From contig JAHBVH010000025.1 of NCBI GenBank assembly GCA_019637645.1, positions 1 to 64,000 of the forward strand: a stretch of 64,000 bases of DNA. Direction: 5' to 3'. Of the stretch, positions 14,989-26,300 are shown in pieces. Each line of letters opens with the position of its first letter. Within the stretch, counting starts at the first letter, position 1. This DNA comes from Caldilineaceae bacterium. GTDB taxonomy: Bacteria; Chloroflexota; Anaerolineae; Caldilineales; Caldilineaceae. The notes under the pieces were generated by a model, which saw nothing but the letters and a program-made list of their open reading frames with translations, had not been told where the DNA came from and did no database searches. The position numbers were made by a program, and so were the translations under genes.

Positions 14989-17900
14989 CTATTGGGTGAC
15001 CAGGGGAAGATATAGGCGCGCTGGCGCTGGATGCGTATCCGACGGCGGCTCAATGCTTGGCTCCAGGCTAGTGGGCTGGTTGAGCGGTGTTTCGACAATA
15101 TCGGTATGGAGCCCCGTCGGGGGGACGCCATTGGAACCATCGTCGTGGATCAGCACCACATTGACAATCGCGGTCACTTGTTCCGGCACATTGGCATCGA
15201 CCGTTACAGCGAAGCGCGGATAGAAGGTTGCCTGTTGGCCAGCCGCCAGCGAACCGACGGCTAGGGTACAGAGGGTGCGGGCACTGCCCGTATCAAAGGC
15301 ACAATGCCACCCTGGTGTACTGGCCGCGGCAAGAAAGGTGGTCCATTCGGGCAGGGTTTCCTGTAGCACAATCCCCGTCGCGTCCTGGTTACCCGCGTTC
15401 GTATAGACTAATGTATAGTGGATGGTATCCCCAGGCCGGACCCGCGCCACGTCGGCGATCTTTTCCACAATGAGATTGGGCGTGGCGTCCACAGGCGTGG
15501 TGTCCGTCGCTTGATTGTTGTCCAACAGTAGATCAATCCCATTGCGGCCATCGTCGGCAATTTGGGCGGTGTTGCTCACAATCTCCACACCCGCAGGCAG
15601 ACGATCCACCACCCGCACGGCAAAATTGACCAAGCCACTTTGCCCCACGGCAACCGCCCCCATGGCAATGGTACAGGTACTGCCAGCGCTGGTGGTGGGC
15701 GTACAGGACCACCCCGCGGTGCTACTCGCCGGGACAAAGGTGGTATGCGCTGGCACCGTTTCTGTGATGACAACCCCCGCGGCACCCTGGTTACCGACAT
15801 TGCTGTAGTCTAGGTGATAGACAATCAAACCATCCGGTTCAGCACGGATGCCATCATCATCTTTGGCAATTGCCAAATCAGGTGCGGCATCGACTGGTGT
15901 TGTATCACTGGCTTGGTTATTTTGTGGGGTCGGATCAACCCCATTGCGGCCATCATCGCCAATCTGGGCTTGATTCTCGATCAACTCAACCCCTGCCGGG
16001 AAGGCCATCTCCAACTGTAGCGCAAAGCGGACAACAGCAGTCGCACCAACCGCGAGGCTACCAATGGCAAGCGTACAGCGACTGCCCGGTTGCCCATTCG
16101 GTGTACAGTTCCATCCCGGTGTACTGCCGACTGTGGTAAAACGGGTATAGAGCGGCACGGTTTCGGTAATCACCACGCCGGTCGCCGCTTGGCTGCCAAC
16201 GTTGGTATAGGTCAGGCTATAGACTACGGTAGCGCCGGGCAGGCTTGTACGATTGCCATCGTCCTTGCCGAGCATTAGATCCGGGGCAGCGTTCACAGGT
16301 GTGAGATCAGTGGCGCGGTTATTTTCGGGGGTGGGATCATCGCCATTGGTACCGTCATCGCTAATGCGCACTACATTTTCTAATTGTTCGACGCCCGCGG
16401 GTAAGGGACGGTTGCTGGTCACGGCAAAGGTGGCGGTGCCCGTGGCATTGATCAGGAGGGTGCCAATCGTGGTCATACAAACGGTGCCCGCGCTACTGCC
16501 GTCGGGACAACTCCAGAGGGTGGGTGCACTGGCCGCCGCCACAAAGGTACTGTTGGCTGGTACGACTTCGCGGATGACGACGCCCGTGGCGTTGCGCGTG
16601 CCGGTGTTGGCGTACGTCAGCGTATAGACCACCTCATCACCAGCGCTTGTGCTAATGCCGCCATCACTCTTCGCGATGACCAAGTCCGGCGTTGCCAAGG
16701 CGGGTACGGTGGTAGAGACTTCGATGGTATTCGAGATCAGGGCATGGTTGATAATGCGATCCACCCCAATGGGCAAGGGTTGGTTAATCGTCGCTTGGTA
16801 GGTGAGCCGCGCTTCGCCCCCACCCTCAATGCTGGCAATGGTCGCCGCAATCGTCAGATCCCCTGGCGTGTTGCCTTGGGTGATGACGCCTGTGCCATTG
16901 GTAAACTGCACCGAACCGTTGACCAAGGTGGAGTTGACATCCGGCGTATCAATCAACGCAACATCGATCACCATCTGGTTCCCCACATTGCGCACCACAA
17001 TGGTGTAGGTGATCAGCTCCCCAGGATCGATCCCACCGATGATCCCCGTGTCCCGCCAATCGGCCATTTTGTCGGCCTCAAGCTCTGGCGCGGCCAGGAC
17101 GGGGGTGGTGTCGGTGGATTGGTTGTTGGTCGGATCGGCATCCGCACCATGGGTGCCATCATCTTGAATGACTGCCGTATTGGTCAGGAGATTGACCCCT
17201 ACCGGGAAGGAAGAGATGAGGCTAACGGCAAAGTTGATGGCGCTTTGTTGGCCGGGAGCCAGGGTGCCGATGGGCAGGGTGCAGGTGCTCCCCGCATTGT
17301 TACTTGGCGTACAAACCCAGCCGACCGAGCTGCCTGCGCTGCTAAAGGTGGTGTGGGCGGGCACGACTTCGGTAATGACCACGCCCGTCGCGTCTATTGT
17401 GCCAACATTGCTATAGATCAGTGTATAGATCAGCGTATTCCCGGGTTGGGTGGTGATCCCACCATCGGTTTTGGTGATAGCTAGATCGGGCTGCACACCG
17501 AGATAGTGACTGCGGTCACTACTGGTGAGCGCGACAGCATCACCAGTGGGTAGCCGACCAATGCCAGTGACGGTCGCCAGATTCGTATATTGACCAGCGG
17601 TTGCTAAGCCGCTCGCGGTGCAGATGATGGCTTCGTTAGGCTGCAAGCCTTGATTCGGTTGGGGGAAAGCCGGGCAAGTAATCGCGCCGGGCGGCAATTG
17701 GTCATCACTCAACGCAATGGTATCAACCGGAACCACACCGGTGTTGCGAATGGTATAGGCCCAAGTCACGGGAGCGCCGATCAGCAAGTGTGGCCCTGTA
17801 GGCAGGTCGGCATCTTCGCCATTCGTGGTCTTCTCCACAGCTAAAAAGGCCGTTGCAGTCAGACAGCCAATCGCTTCAAAATCGCTGTGACCATCAATGA

Positions 17901-18759
17901 GCAGCGAGCCGAGATCGGTGAGGACACCGGTGGTTTTATCCACCCGATAGAGGCGATTGCTCGTGGGATCGTTGGGAATACCAGAGGAGGCATAGAGTTC
18001 GCCATCATTAAAAAAGGAGAGCCCTTCGACTTCATCCTGAATCGAGAAATCGGCGATATAGGTGGCAACGCCGGTGGCCGGATTGATCGTCACCAGTTCG
18101 CCCCGCGCGCCGTTGTCGGAAATGCCATACAGAATGCCGGTGACGGGATCAAAGGCCATATCATCGATATCATGGAAATTATTGGGCGAACCGGTTACGG
18201 TAATGACCAAATAGTCGACGCCAGGGGCAAAGGGGACGAGCGCCCCCGTCGCCGGATCGATGCGGATCAACAGGTCATTGGCGGTTGAACGCGCCACCGC
18301 GCCATAGATCAGGTTGCTGGTGCCGTCATAGGCCAGCCCATCTACATCATTGAGCGAACGCAAGCCCAAAGAGCCAGTGGCCGTTCCCAATGGCACCCCG
18401 ATCGGTGTAAACGCGGCCGTCACCAGATCAAGGGTGCCCAACTGGTTGCCGTTCATGGCGTAGAGGGTCGCCCCGCCGGGAATAAAGTCAATCCCTTCGA
18501 CGTTAAAGGTGCCGGTTGGCCCAATCACGGTAGTACTGGTTCCGGCACTGCGGTCGATCCGAATGAGAAAATCAGGATCGGTAGAACCGCCATTGTCGGC
18601 AACGGTGTAGCAAAAGGTAGGGTCAACCGGATTCACTTGTGCCCAAGCTGGCGCGGTTGGCACCCCTATGCCATAGAGGATCGAGATGAAAAGTGCCCCG
18701 AAGACAGCTTGCCAGCCATGTCGCGACCCACGTTGTCGATACCCAGAAAAAATAGCCAT
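14989..18759 (-). CDS. Giant secreted DUF11-repeat protein with beta-propeller-like N-terminus
   Basis: A protein of 1256 residues. An N-terminal signal peptide (hydrophobic core about residues 19-35, APAWAQ at the cleavage region) is followed by about 270 residues of repeated strands of the type LYAMNGNQLGTLDL and LIYGAVARS, resembling a propeller or DUF4394-like domain. About seven DUF11-like repeats of 115-130 residues follow, each starting near DLAITKTDGG and containing Y-T-(L/N)-x-N-x-G. The tail is proline-rich and ends in RLYLPLVTQ. DUF11 repeats form Ig-like stalks in cell-surface proteins. The start at 18759 is preceded by GAGGAGTGGGAGGG; an upstream ATG at 18840 would bury the signal peptide. 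It is the last of three similar genes. Confidence 0.85.
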   Translation of the reverse strand: MAIFSGYRQRGSRHGWQAVFGALFISILYGIGVPTAPAWAQVNPVDPTFCYTVADNGGSTDPDFLIRIDRSAGTSTTVIGPTGTFNVEGIDFIPGGATLYAMNGNQLGTLDLVTAAFTPIGVPLGTATGSLGLRSLNDVDGLAYDGTSNLIYGAVARSTANDLLIRIDPATGALVPFAPGVDYLVITVTGSPNNFHDIDDMAFDPVTGILYGISDNGARGELVTINPATGVATYIADFSIQDEVEGLSFFNDGELYASSGIPNDPTSNRLYRVDKTTGVLTDLGSLLIDGHSDFEAIGCLTATAFLAVEKTTNGEDADLPTGPHLLIGAPVTWAYTIRNTGVVPVDTIALSDDQLPPGAITCPAFPQPNQGLQPNEAIICTASGLATAGQYTNLATVTGIGRLPTGDAVALTSSDRSHYLGVQPDLAITKTDGGITTQPGNTLIYTLIYSNVGTIDATGVVITEVVPAHTTFSSAGSSVGWVCTPSNNAGSTCTLPIGTLAPGQQSAINFAVSLISSFPVGVNLLTNTAVIQDDGTHGADADPTNNQSTDTTPVLAAPELEADKMADWRDTGIIGGIDPGELITYTIVVRNVGNQMVIDVALIDTPDVNSTLVNGSVQFTNGTGVITQGNTPGDLTIAATIASIEGGGEARLTYQATINQPLPIGVDRIINHALISNTIEVSTTVPALATPDLVIAKSDGGISTSAGDEVVYTLTYANTGTRNATGVVIREVVPANSTFVAAASAPTLWSCPDGSSAGTVCMTTIGTLLINATGTATFAVTSNRPLPAGVEQLENVVRISDDGTNGDDPTPENNRATDLTPVNAAPDLMLGKDDGNRTSLPGATVVYSLTYTNVGSQAATGVVITETVPLYTRFTTVGSTPGWNCTPNGQPGSRCTLAIGSLAVGATAVVRFALQLEMAFPAGVELIENQAQIGDDGRNGVDPTPQNNQASDTTPVDAAPDLAIAKDDDGIRAEPDGLIVYHLDYSNVGNQGAAGVVITETVPAHTTFVPASSTAGWSCTPTTSAGSTCTIAMGAVAVGQSGLVNFAVRVVDRLPAGVEIVSNTAQIADDGRNGIDLLLDNNQATDTTPVDATPNLIVEKIADVARVRPGDTIHYTLVYTNAGNQDATGIVLQETLPEWTTFLAAASTPGWHCAFDTGSARTLCTLAVGSLAAGQQATFYPRFAVTVDANVPEQVTAIVNVVLIHDDGSNGVPPTGLHTDIVETPLNQPTSLEPSIEPPSDTHPAPARLYLPLVTQ

Positions 18760-19301
18760 AACCCTCCCACTCCTCACAATAAATACGTCATCATAGCCGC
18801 CAAGCCGGAAATGCGGTGGTGGGGTCTCTGTACCGCACACTATCCGCGCTGCGCCATAGAAAATTTCAGCTTAGCAGCTTTAAAAACAGAAAATGAATCG
18901 CATTGGACAATGGAACAGTGAGCAGTGAGGAGAACGGCGAAAGTGTAGCGACAGCACCTTGTTACTTGATCCAATCGGTAGCAGCCAATGTTGCTATGAC
19001 AGCCTGACCAACGAAAGCGGCGGGGAGGCCACTTACACCAAATTGATTAACAAATCAATAAGTCATTCGTTGTATTATTAATAATCGTAAAAGCAGAAAG
19101 ATTCCTTCGCGCTGATCGAGCTGATTCAACACGCAAAAAGAGCAATCTCCCCACCAGAGATTGCTCTTTCGTCATCCACTTTGCAGTTTGTTGGCCCAGA
19201 GTAAGGATCGTGCTTTGCTTATAGATAAAACCCATAAAAGTCGCCCAAATAGATGGGTATGTCTCTGTGTACGCATGTGCGACTTTTAGATGGTTTGTGT
19301 C
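18760..19301. other. Intergenic region between two giant surface-protein genes
   Basis: No credible gene. It contains the leader of the 1256-residue protein gene, an AT-rich stretch around 19037-19095, and the hairpin listed at 19135-19170. No further signal was recognised. Confidence 0.6.
19135..19170 (-). terminator. Intrinsic terminator downstream of the vWA protein gene
   Basis: A perfect 12-bp stem (GAGATTGCTCTT and its complement) with a seven-base loop is followed on the minus strand by TTTTT. It lies about 130 bases after the stop of the 1309-residue gene. T residues flank it on the other side too, so it may work in both directions. Confidence 0.75.
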
Positions 19302-22300
19302 TTAGTAGCGAATCATCGGTAGGTAGAGCTGGAGAGGCGCGGCGGACGGCAGCGGCGCTTCGGCGGCGACGGGGGGCTCGGCGACAGGCAGCAAGCCGGT
19401 GGGTGGGATCGCCACCGGGGTTATGGTCGCATCACTGGGCGCGGTAGTATCTGGATCATCAGAAAGCGCTTGATTGGTGCCACCGGGTGTGGTCGGATCC
19501 TCGCTGCGCAGGTCAGCCTGATTGATCAGTTGATTGGCCCCCGTGCCTTCGGTCACCAACACGGCAAACTGAATCGTCACTTGCTCACCGGGTGCCACGG
19601 CGCCTACCGCAACGACTACCTTGGTCTCGCCGGGGATGTTGCCAATGGGGATCACCCCCTGCGTGGTGCGGACAGTCCCAGCCACAAGTTCGCTATTAGC
19701 ATCAGGCGTATCTTCAAAAATCACGTTGAGCGCCGCTTGATTGCCCTGGTTGGCGATCACCATCGTGTAGGTCAGCGTATCCCCAGGTGAGACAATGCCC
19801 TGATAGGCAGGCAGCTCATTGGCTTTATCCTTCGCCCATTCATCACGCTTGGTGATGGTGAGATTCGGTGCCGCATCGACCAAGGTAACGGTAGCCCGCG
19901 CCGTAGCCGTGGTCACATTTCCTTCATTGTCCTGGCTGTACGCGGCCAACACATTGGCATGGTTAACACCAAAGGTGCCTTGGATCAACGCAGTTAGCGT
20001 GCATTGATAGCTGCCCCCCGCGGGCAAGGGCTGCGGCGTTTGGCAAGTACCCTGGCCATGTAGGTTCCCAAAGAAGCTATCCAAGAGTTGAACCAGCGTG
20101 CTTGGCTCTAGCCCTGGGTTGACCATGGTAAAGCGAAAGGTTACCATGCCACCGGTTTCCAACACTTGCCCCGGCGTCGCTACTTTAGCAGCAGTCAAGG
20201 TCGGCTTGACATCGCTAAAGGTCACCACGGCGGCGCCATTGCCCGTGACGGGGAAACCATCGTCATCCATGCCGCTCGCCGTGGCGACGTTGTGGTGAGG
20301 CGTTGCCACATCGCCACTGAGCAGACGGGTAAACGCACAGGTCGTGGTACCGTTCACTGGGAGGAGAACCGGCACAGCAGGTGTACAAGTTGAGCTGACA
20401 TCACCAAAGCGGTCATCGCGCACCTGTTGGATCGTCACCTGATCGACCGCGCTGGTGTTGCGGATGGTGAGTTGATAGAGCACAGCTCCCCCAGTTTCCG
20501 GCACTTGGGCAGGCGTGGCTACTTTGCTCACCGCCACAGAAGCGGGTCGATCCACCACGCGCACCTCTTCTTGATCAGCGGCGGTGAGGGGATTGCCATC
20601 ATCGTCCACGCCACTGGCCGTAAAGTGATTCACGACAATCGCCCCGACTGGCCCAGTGACCAAGTTCTGGTAGCGGCAGATCAGCGCCTCACCGGGGGCA
20701 AGCAAAGCGGGCAAAACAGGCTGGCAGAACGCCTGGACATCGACCACGGCACTGTCAGTCAACGTCGTAATGGTGACGGCATCGGCAGGGCTTGTGTTAC
20801 GCACCACCACGGTATAGCTCACCGGTTCGCCAGGCTCCAATACCGTGGTGGTAGCAGCCCGTTTCGTCACCAACAGCGAAGAGGGTATGTTGGCGATGCT
20901 CACCGTCACCTGATCTTGGTCGCTGACCGGTTGCCCGTCATCGTCCGTACCGGTGGCGACGACTTCGTTGGTAAAAGTAGCGCCAAGGTTACCCTGCACT
21001 TGCAGTGGGTAGGAACAGTGCAGTTGTTCGCCCGGATCTAACAGTACGGGCAAAGGCTGGTCACAGGAGGTGGCAATGGCAGGCACCAGGCTATCAACTA
21101 ACGCCGTCAAGGTTACCTGATCAACCAGGCTTGTGTTCTCGACCACTACGGTAAAGACGACAGGGCCCCCTGGTTCTGGCACCGCTGTCCGGTCGGCGCT
21201 CTTGGTCACCCGCAGCGATGAGGGCACATCCGTCAAGGTGACAACCGCTTGGGCCGTGGGGGTCACCGGATTGGCCTCGTCATCCACCAAGGTAGCCGTT
21301 ACCACATCGGGATATGGGCCAGCATTGCCAACCACATTCGCCGTAAAGATACAGGAATAGCTATCCCCTGGCTGCCCTGCCAGCGCCAAGGTTTGCGGAA
21401 CGGCGCAAGTCGTCGCCAGCACAGAGCTGCTCAGTTGGGTCACATCGCCAAAGGGGTGATCGACCAAAGCGGTCAGTTGGAGCGCTTCCACCGCGCTCAA
21501 GTTGGTCACCGTGATGGTAAAGGCCACAGGCCCACCCCGCTCGGGTAAGCTCGTGGGTTGGGCACTTTTGCGCACAAGCGCAGCTGGCAGCACGTCGGTC
21601 AGGGTGACAATGGCAGTGTCGGTGGCACGCAACGTTTGGTTGTTGACCACCGCGGTGGCCGTAACCTGCTCGGCAAAAACGGTCCCCGCGTTGCCGAGCA
21701 AGGTCGTCACCACGCGACAACGATAGACAGCGCCAGGGGCTAAGCTCAGGGGGCCATTGGGCAAACAAGTGCCCTGCCCCTGGAGGTTGTTGAGCCGCTC
21801 ATCGACCAAGGTCACGCCGGACAGCGCCACCGCGCCGCGATTGGTGAGGGTAAAGGTATAGGTAACGATCCCACCGGGTTCGGGCAGGCTCGTCGGCAAG
21901 GCGCTTTTTTCAACGGCCAGTGCCAAACGGGCATTGCGAACGGTGCAGGAGACCACATCATTCGGGCCATAGAGAATGGTGGCCGGGAAGGCGGCCAGGG
22001 GAAAGGTCTCTTCAACCACCGCGTTGAGCGGGTCCAACGTACGGCGCAAACAGGTGGCGTCGATCCATTGATAATTGGGCCGCGCCTCTTCTTGCAGCAG
22101 CAAGGCGGTTGACCAAGGCTCAGGATCATCCGCTGTTCCCGGTGCCCACTGCCATTGGCTCACACCGCTGCGATTGGTAGTACTTGCTTGGCTTGGCCCT
22201 AATTGGCTGGCCGGGCCGGTGTTCGGGGCCAGCCAGCTAAACTGATGGGCCGGCTGCCCCGCTTGGGTCACTTGCACGGTGCTGGTAAAACGCCAGCCCG

Positions 22301-23231
22301 CCTGGGGTTGATACCCCGCGCCATGGCCTTCATCCACCACTTTATTCACGATAAGATAGGGGGTACAGAGATTATAGGCAATGGTGCGCAAGGTGGTAAT
22401 AAATTCGGCAAAGGTCACCAGCGTATAATCGGTTTGACCAAAAGGCAGGGTGGCGTTGGGATATTGATCCGGCCCGGAAATGTGCGCGAGGTTGCTCTCG
22501 GTCACAGCACCCACACCCACAACAAAGAGGTGCGATCCTTGGCTTTTGACCAGATTGGCCGTTACCATCGCTTCGGCCAAGGCCGTGGTCGCGTCACCGG
22601 GTTGGTTATTGCCGTCTGCCGTAACATAGATATTGGGGTTGCCATCGGTAAAGAAGATCACCAGATCAGCGATCCCATGATTCGTGTTCACTTGGGCGGC
22701 CAGCTCTAACGCACCATCCCAGTTGGTAGCATCGGTGGGGTTATACCCCGTGTTGAGGTAGGTATCTAGTTCACCACCAGGGCTGACGGTGCCATTGGGG
22801 CCAGTGGTGATGGGCAGGTAGGCCGCGCCAAGGGGGGCACGCGCTTGGGCATTGAATTCAATCAGCGCCAGGCGCGAGCCAGTATCGGCCAAGGCGGTCA
22901 GCAATGCCCGCGCCCCATCGCGCACGGTCTGGGCCGACTGCCCAACGGACCCTGATTCATCCAAAATCAAAATCACATCCAGCCCACAGGCGAGCGTCAG
23001 ATCAGGGTTACCTGTCACCGGCGGGAGTGTTTGAGCATGGAGCGCAAGCGGGAAAGCCAGCAACAGCAAGAGGACAACCAGCAACAGCAGCCATGGGCTG
23101 GCTATCCTCCTTGGTCGTCCGGCGGACCAACGGCAGACAACCGGCACGCCAGTCGGCATGGCTAGGATAGGCAGGACATGCAATGGCTGGCGATTGCCCG
23201 CTTGCCCGTGGAAGAAATACGATCGGAGCAT
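19302..23231 (-). CDS. Giant secreted protein: von Willebrand A domain plus DUF11-like repeats
   Basis: A protein of 1309 residues. A long basic leader precedes a strong hydrophobic signal core (about residues 46-64, ending ALHAQ). A von Willebrand factor A domain spans about residues 80-290, with the metal site DESGSVG, the Thr region near NPTDATNWDG and the FFTDGNPN strand. A segment resembling a SpaA/Cna-B domain follows (about 295-425), then seven or eight repeats of about 105-120 residues, each opening like LRVTKSADRT and containing a VENTS or LTNRG turn. The tail ends LQLYLPMIRY. The domains suggest metal-dependent adhesion on a rigid stalk. The ATG at 23231 is set by AAGGAGG five bases upstream. 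Confidence 0.85.
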   Translation of the reverse strand: MLRSYFFHGQAGNRQPLHVLPILAMPTGVPVVCRWSAGRPRRIASPWLLLLVVLLLLLAFPLALHAQTLPPVTGNPDLTLACGLDVILILDESGSVGQSAQTVRDGARALLTALADTGSRLALIEFNAQARAPLGAAYLPITTGPNGTVSPGGELDTYLNTGYNPTDATNWDGALELAAQVNTNHGIADLVIFFTDGNPNIYVTADGNNQPGDATTALAEAMVTANLVKSQGSHLFVVGVGAVTESNLAHISGPDQYPNATLPFGQTDYTLVTFAEFITTLRTIAYNLCTPYLIVNKVVDEGHGAGYQPQAGWRFTSTVQVTQAGQPAHQFSWLAPNTGPASQLGPSQASTTNRSGVSQWQWAPGTADDPEPWSTALLLQEEARPNYQWIDATCLRRTLDPLNAVVEETFPLAAFPATILYGPNDVVSCTVRNARLALAVEKSALPTSLPEPGGIVTYTFTLTNRGAVALSGVTLVDERLNNLQGQGTCLPNGPLSLAPGAVYRCRVVTTLLGNAGTVFAEQVTATAVVNNQTLRATDTAIVTLTDVLPAALVRKSAQPTSLPERGGPVAFTITVTNLSAVEALQLTALVDHPFGDVTQLSSSVLATTCAVPQTLALAGQPGDSYSCIFTANVVGNAGPYPDVVTATLVDDEANPVTPTAQAVVTLTDVPSSLRVTKSADRTAVPEPGGPVVFTVVVENTSLVDQVTLTALVDSLVPAIATSCDQPLPVLLDPGEQLHCSYPLQVQGNLGATFTNEVVATGTDDDGQPVSDQDQVTVSIANIPSSLLVTKRAATTTVLEPGEPVSYTVVVRNTSPADAVTITTLTDSAVVDVQAFCQPVLPALLAPGEALICRYQNLVTGPVGAIVVNHFTASGVDDDGNPLTAADQEEVRVVDRPASVAVSKVATPAQVPETGGAVLYQLTIRNTSAVDQVTIQQVRDDRFGDVSSTCTPAVPVLLPVNGTTTCAFTRLLSGDVATPHHNVATASGMDDDGFPVTGNGAAVVTFSDVKPTLTAAKVATPGQVLETGGMVTFRFTMVNPGLEPSTLVQLLDSFFGNLHGQGTCQTPQPLPAGGSYQCTLTALIQGTFGVNHANVLAAYSQDNEGNVTTATARATVTLVDAAPNLTITKRDEWAKDKANELPAYQGIVSPGDTLTYTMVIANQGNQAALNVIFEDTPDANSELVAGTVRTTQGVIPIGNIPGETKVVVAVGAVAPGEQVTIQFAVLVTEGTGANQLINQADLRSEDPTTPGGTNQALSDDPDTTAPSDATITPVAIPPTGLLPVAEPPVAAEAPLPSAAPLQLYLPMIRY

Positions 23232-23266
23232 AGAAGCCTCCTTGGCGATCCGTGTTGACGCCAGAG

Positions 23267-23299
23267 AGAGCTGACCGGTTTGCTAAACCGGTCAGCTCT
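23267..23299. repeat. Intergenic palindrome, perfect 15-bp arms
   Basis: AGAGCTGACCGGTTT is followed by GCT and the exact complement, 15 bases after the stop of the 1624-residue gene and upstream of the vWA gene. It belongs to the same family as the TGACAGGTTT palindromes, with a GACCGG variant. Likely acts as a 3'-end hairpin of the upstream mRNA. Confidence 0.75.
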
Positions 23300-23313
23300 G
23301 GGACGTGAATTGG

Positions 23314-26300
23314 CTAGTTACCTTTGATCAGCGGTAGGAAGAGGAAGCGTTGGCTGGTTCCGTTGGGCTGCAGCGCCGTAATGACGACTGTATCCTGACT
23401 GGAAAGCAGATTGCCATCTTCGTCTTCGCCAGAGACTGTCACCGTGGTCGCGCTAGCGCCGGTCACTGCGCCGAGGTTACAGCGGTAGACCCATACTTCG
23501 GTGGTTTGCAGGATCTGGTCGTTGTTGCTATCACCACTTTGGTAGATGGGCGGGCAAGTATCGGCGACAACGGTAATGTTGCGCAGATCTTTCTCACCGG
23601 TATTGCGAACAACGATGGTAAACTCGACGGCAGCGCCACTATCAACGATGAGCGAACTGGCCTGCATCTTGACATTCATCCCCAGTTTTACGACATCGAC
23701 AGCGGCCTGATCTTGGTCGCTGAGGACGTTACCATGAGGGACATCCATGGCAGTCACCGCGGCCTCGTTCACAAAGCCAGCCTGGACATTCAGCTTAATA
23801 CAGCTATAGATCCAAACCTCACTGGGCTGGAGCACGCCATCGGCATTGCCATTTCCCACACCACTAAAGGTGATATATTCGGGGCCGATATCACAGAGCG
23901 CATCGATGACAACCACATTGGTCAGATCGGCCTGCCCGGTGTTGCGGACGGCCAGGGTAAAGGCCGCATTTTGGCCCTGTTGCACGATCTGGCTGTTGGC
24001 GCTCTTTTCCAGATCAATGCCGGGGTTGATCACATCAATCGCGGCGGTGTCGCTGGATTGCACCCCATTGCCATTGCCATCGTCCGCCGTAACCGTAGCG
24101 GTGTTGATGAAATCAGCCTGCACATTGGCCTTGCTACAGCTATAGATCCAGAACTCACTGAGATCGAGCTTGCCGTTGCTATTGGTGTCGCCGCCGATCA
24201 GTTGCGGCGCGGCATCGCAGAGCGGATCGCTGATGTTTGTGATGGTAAGCGGCTGATCGCCCGTGTTGCGGACGATGATGGTGAAGCTGGCGCTTTCGCC
24301 TTTGTAGATCGTGGGTTCATCCGCGGTTTTTTGCAGATCAATCCCTGGATCAACGACTTCGACTTCGGCCTCTTCGGTGTCGCTAACCTGGTTGTTATTG
24401 GCATCCAAGGCCGTGACACTAGCCACGTTGGTGAAGTTAGCCGTTACATTGGTTACAATACAACGATAGCGCCAGACCTCACCGGTTTGCAGGAAGCCGT
24501 CATCATTGGTGTCACCCCCCAAGAAGCTCGGTCCAGTCGTACATTGGGCATCCACCACACTTGTGATCTGTAATCGTTGATCGCCCGTATTGCGCACTTC
24601 CAGGATGAACTCAACCGTTTCGCCCTGGAGCACAGCTTGGAATTCTGGGGTCTTTTCCAGATCAATAGCCGGGTTGATCACGGTAATGGCGAGATCATCG
24701 TTGTCCGTGACGATGTTGTTATTGGCATCGGTGGCGCGGACGGAAGCCACATTGGTAAAGCTGCTCTGGAGATTGCTGCGGCTACAACTATAGATCCAGG
24801 TCTCATTGGGGTCGAGATCGGCGTCGCCATCACCATCATGGGTGCGTACCGGCGCGCTGTCACATAGCGGATCTTTGACTTCGAGCACGCTGAGCGGTGC
24901 CTGGCCGGTGTTGAGAACATTCAGGGTAAAGTATACCGTTTGCCCCTTGAGCAGCGTTGTATTGTTGGCGCTCTTCTCAATGTCGATACCGCTGTTGATG
25001 ACATCGACTACCGCGGTGTCTGTACGCGTTAGTTGGTTGCCCGTCGCATCGGCAAAGGTGATCGTCGCTAGGTTGGTGAAGTCTTCCACCACATTTGCGC
25101 GGAGACAACTATAGGTCCAGGTTTCGCCGGGGCTTAATTTGCCATCGGTGTTACTGTCCCCGCCAGTCAAGGTGGGCGGCGTGCTACAAAGAACATCGCT
25201 CACCGTCACGGGGCTGAGATTGGCGTCGCCCGTATTCGTGGCATCAAGGAAGAAGGTTGCGGTCCCCCCTTTGAGGATTGCTTGGCTTTCTGGCCGCTTA
25301 TTGAGGGTGAGCCCTGGCTGAATGACATTGACCACGGCTTCTTCGGTATCACTGACAGTTTGATTGGCTGGCCCCAAGGCCGTCACCGAGGCGATATTGG
25401 TAAAGTCAGCCTGGACACTGCTGCGCACACAGCTATATTCCCAAAGTTCATTGGGGCTCAGGATCTGATTGGCGTCATTGTTCCCTTGGCTCACCAAGGT
25501 CGGTACCCCGCCATCACAGAAGGCATCGGTCAGCAGCACGCTATGGAGGTCGAGATCGCCGGTGTTCTTGATGCGCAAGGTAAATTCGGCCTTGCCACCG
25601 GCGAGGATCGTCTGGTTTTCGGGGCTCTTCTCCAGGTCAATCGATGGGTCAAGCACATCGACATGGGCCGTGGCACTATGGCTGACCAAGTTGCTGGCGG
25701 GATCGGTCGCTTGGACCGTGACGGTGTTGGCAAAATCAGTTTGCACATTGGTCACAACACAAGTGTATTGCCACTTTTCGGTGGGCTGGAGGATGCCAAT
25801 CCCACCAAAAACAGGGGTAGGCTGACCACCTACGCAAAGGGCATCTTGTAACACAACGTTGCTGAGATCGGCTTGCCCCGTATTTTGCACCACAATCTGG
25901 AAGGTAACAGTGGCCCCTTGGGCGACGAGCGGGGTCGTCGTAGTTTTTTCCACATTGATACCCGGGTTGAGGACATCAACGCTGGCAGAAGCGGTATCTT
26001 GAACGAGCAGGCCAGTGCTCACTTCACGCGCCTTGACCCGTGCCGAATTGGTGAAGTCGGCCACGGCGTTCGGGATCGAACATTGATAGATCCAGGTTTC
26101 ATTGAGTTCGAGAATGCCATCTCCATCATCGCCGCTTGTGGGCAGATCCGAGGGATTGCTGGGATTGCTATGTTCGGCCCAACTGCACTTGGCGTCGATA
26201 ATATCGACATTCCCAAGATTTTCGACACCGGTATTGGTGACACGCAGGGTGAACTTGGCGGTCTGACCTTGGAAGATCTGGGGCGTGTCGGCCATCTTCA

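Noticed and set aside
23350..24573. Long plus-strand open frame (407 codons) opposite the giant repeat protein
   Set aside because: It mirrors the repeat structure of the opposite coding strand, and the minus-strand gene has signal peptide, ribosome binding site and domain structure. It is a shadow frame.
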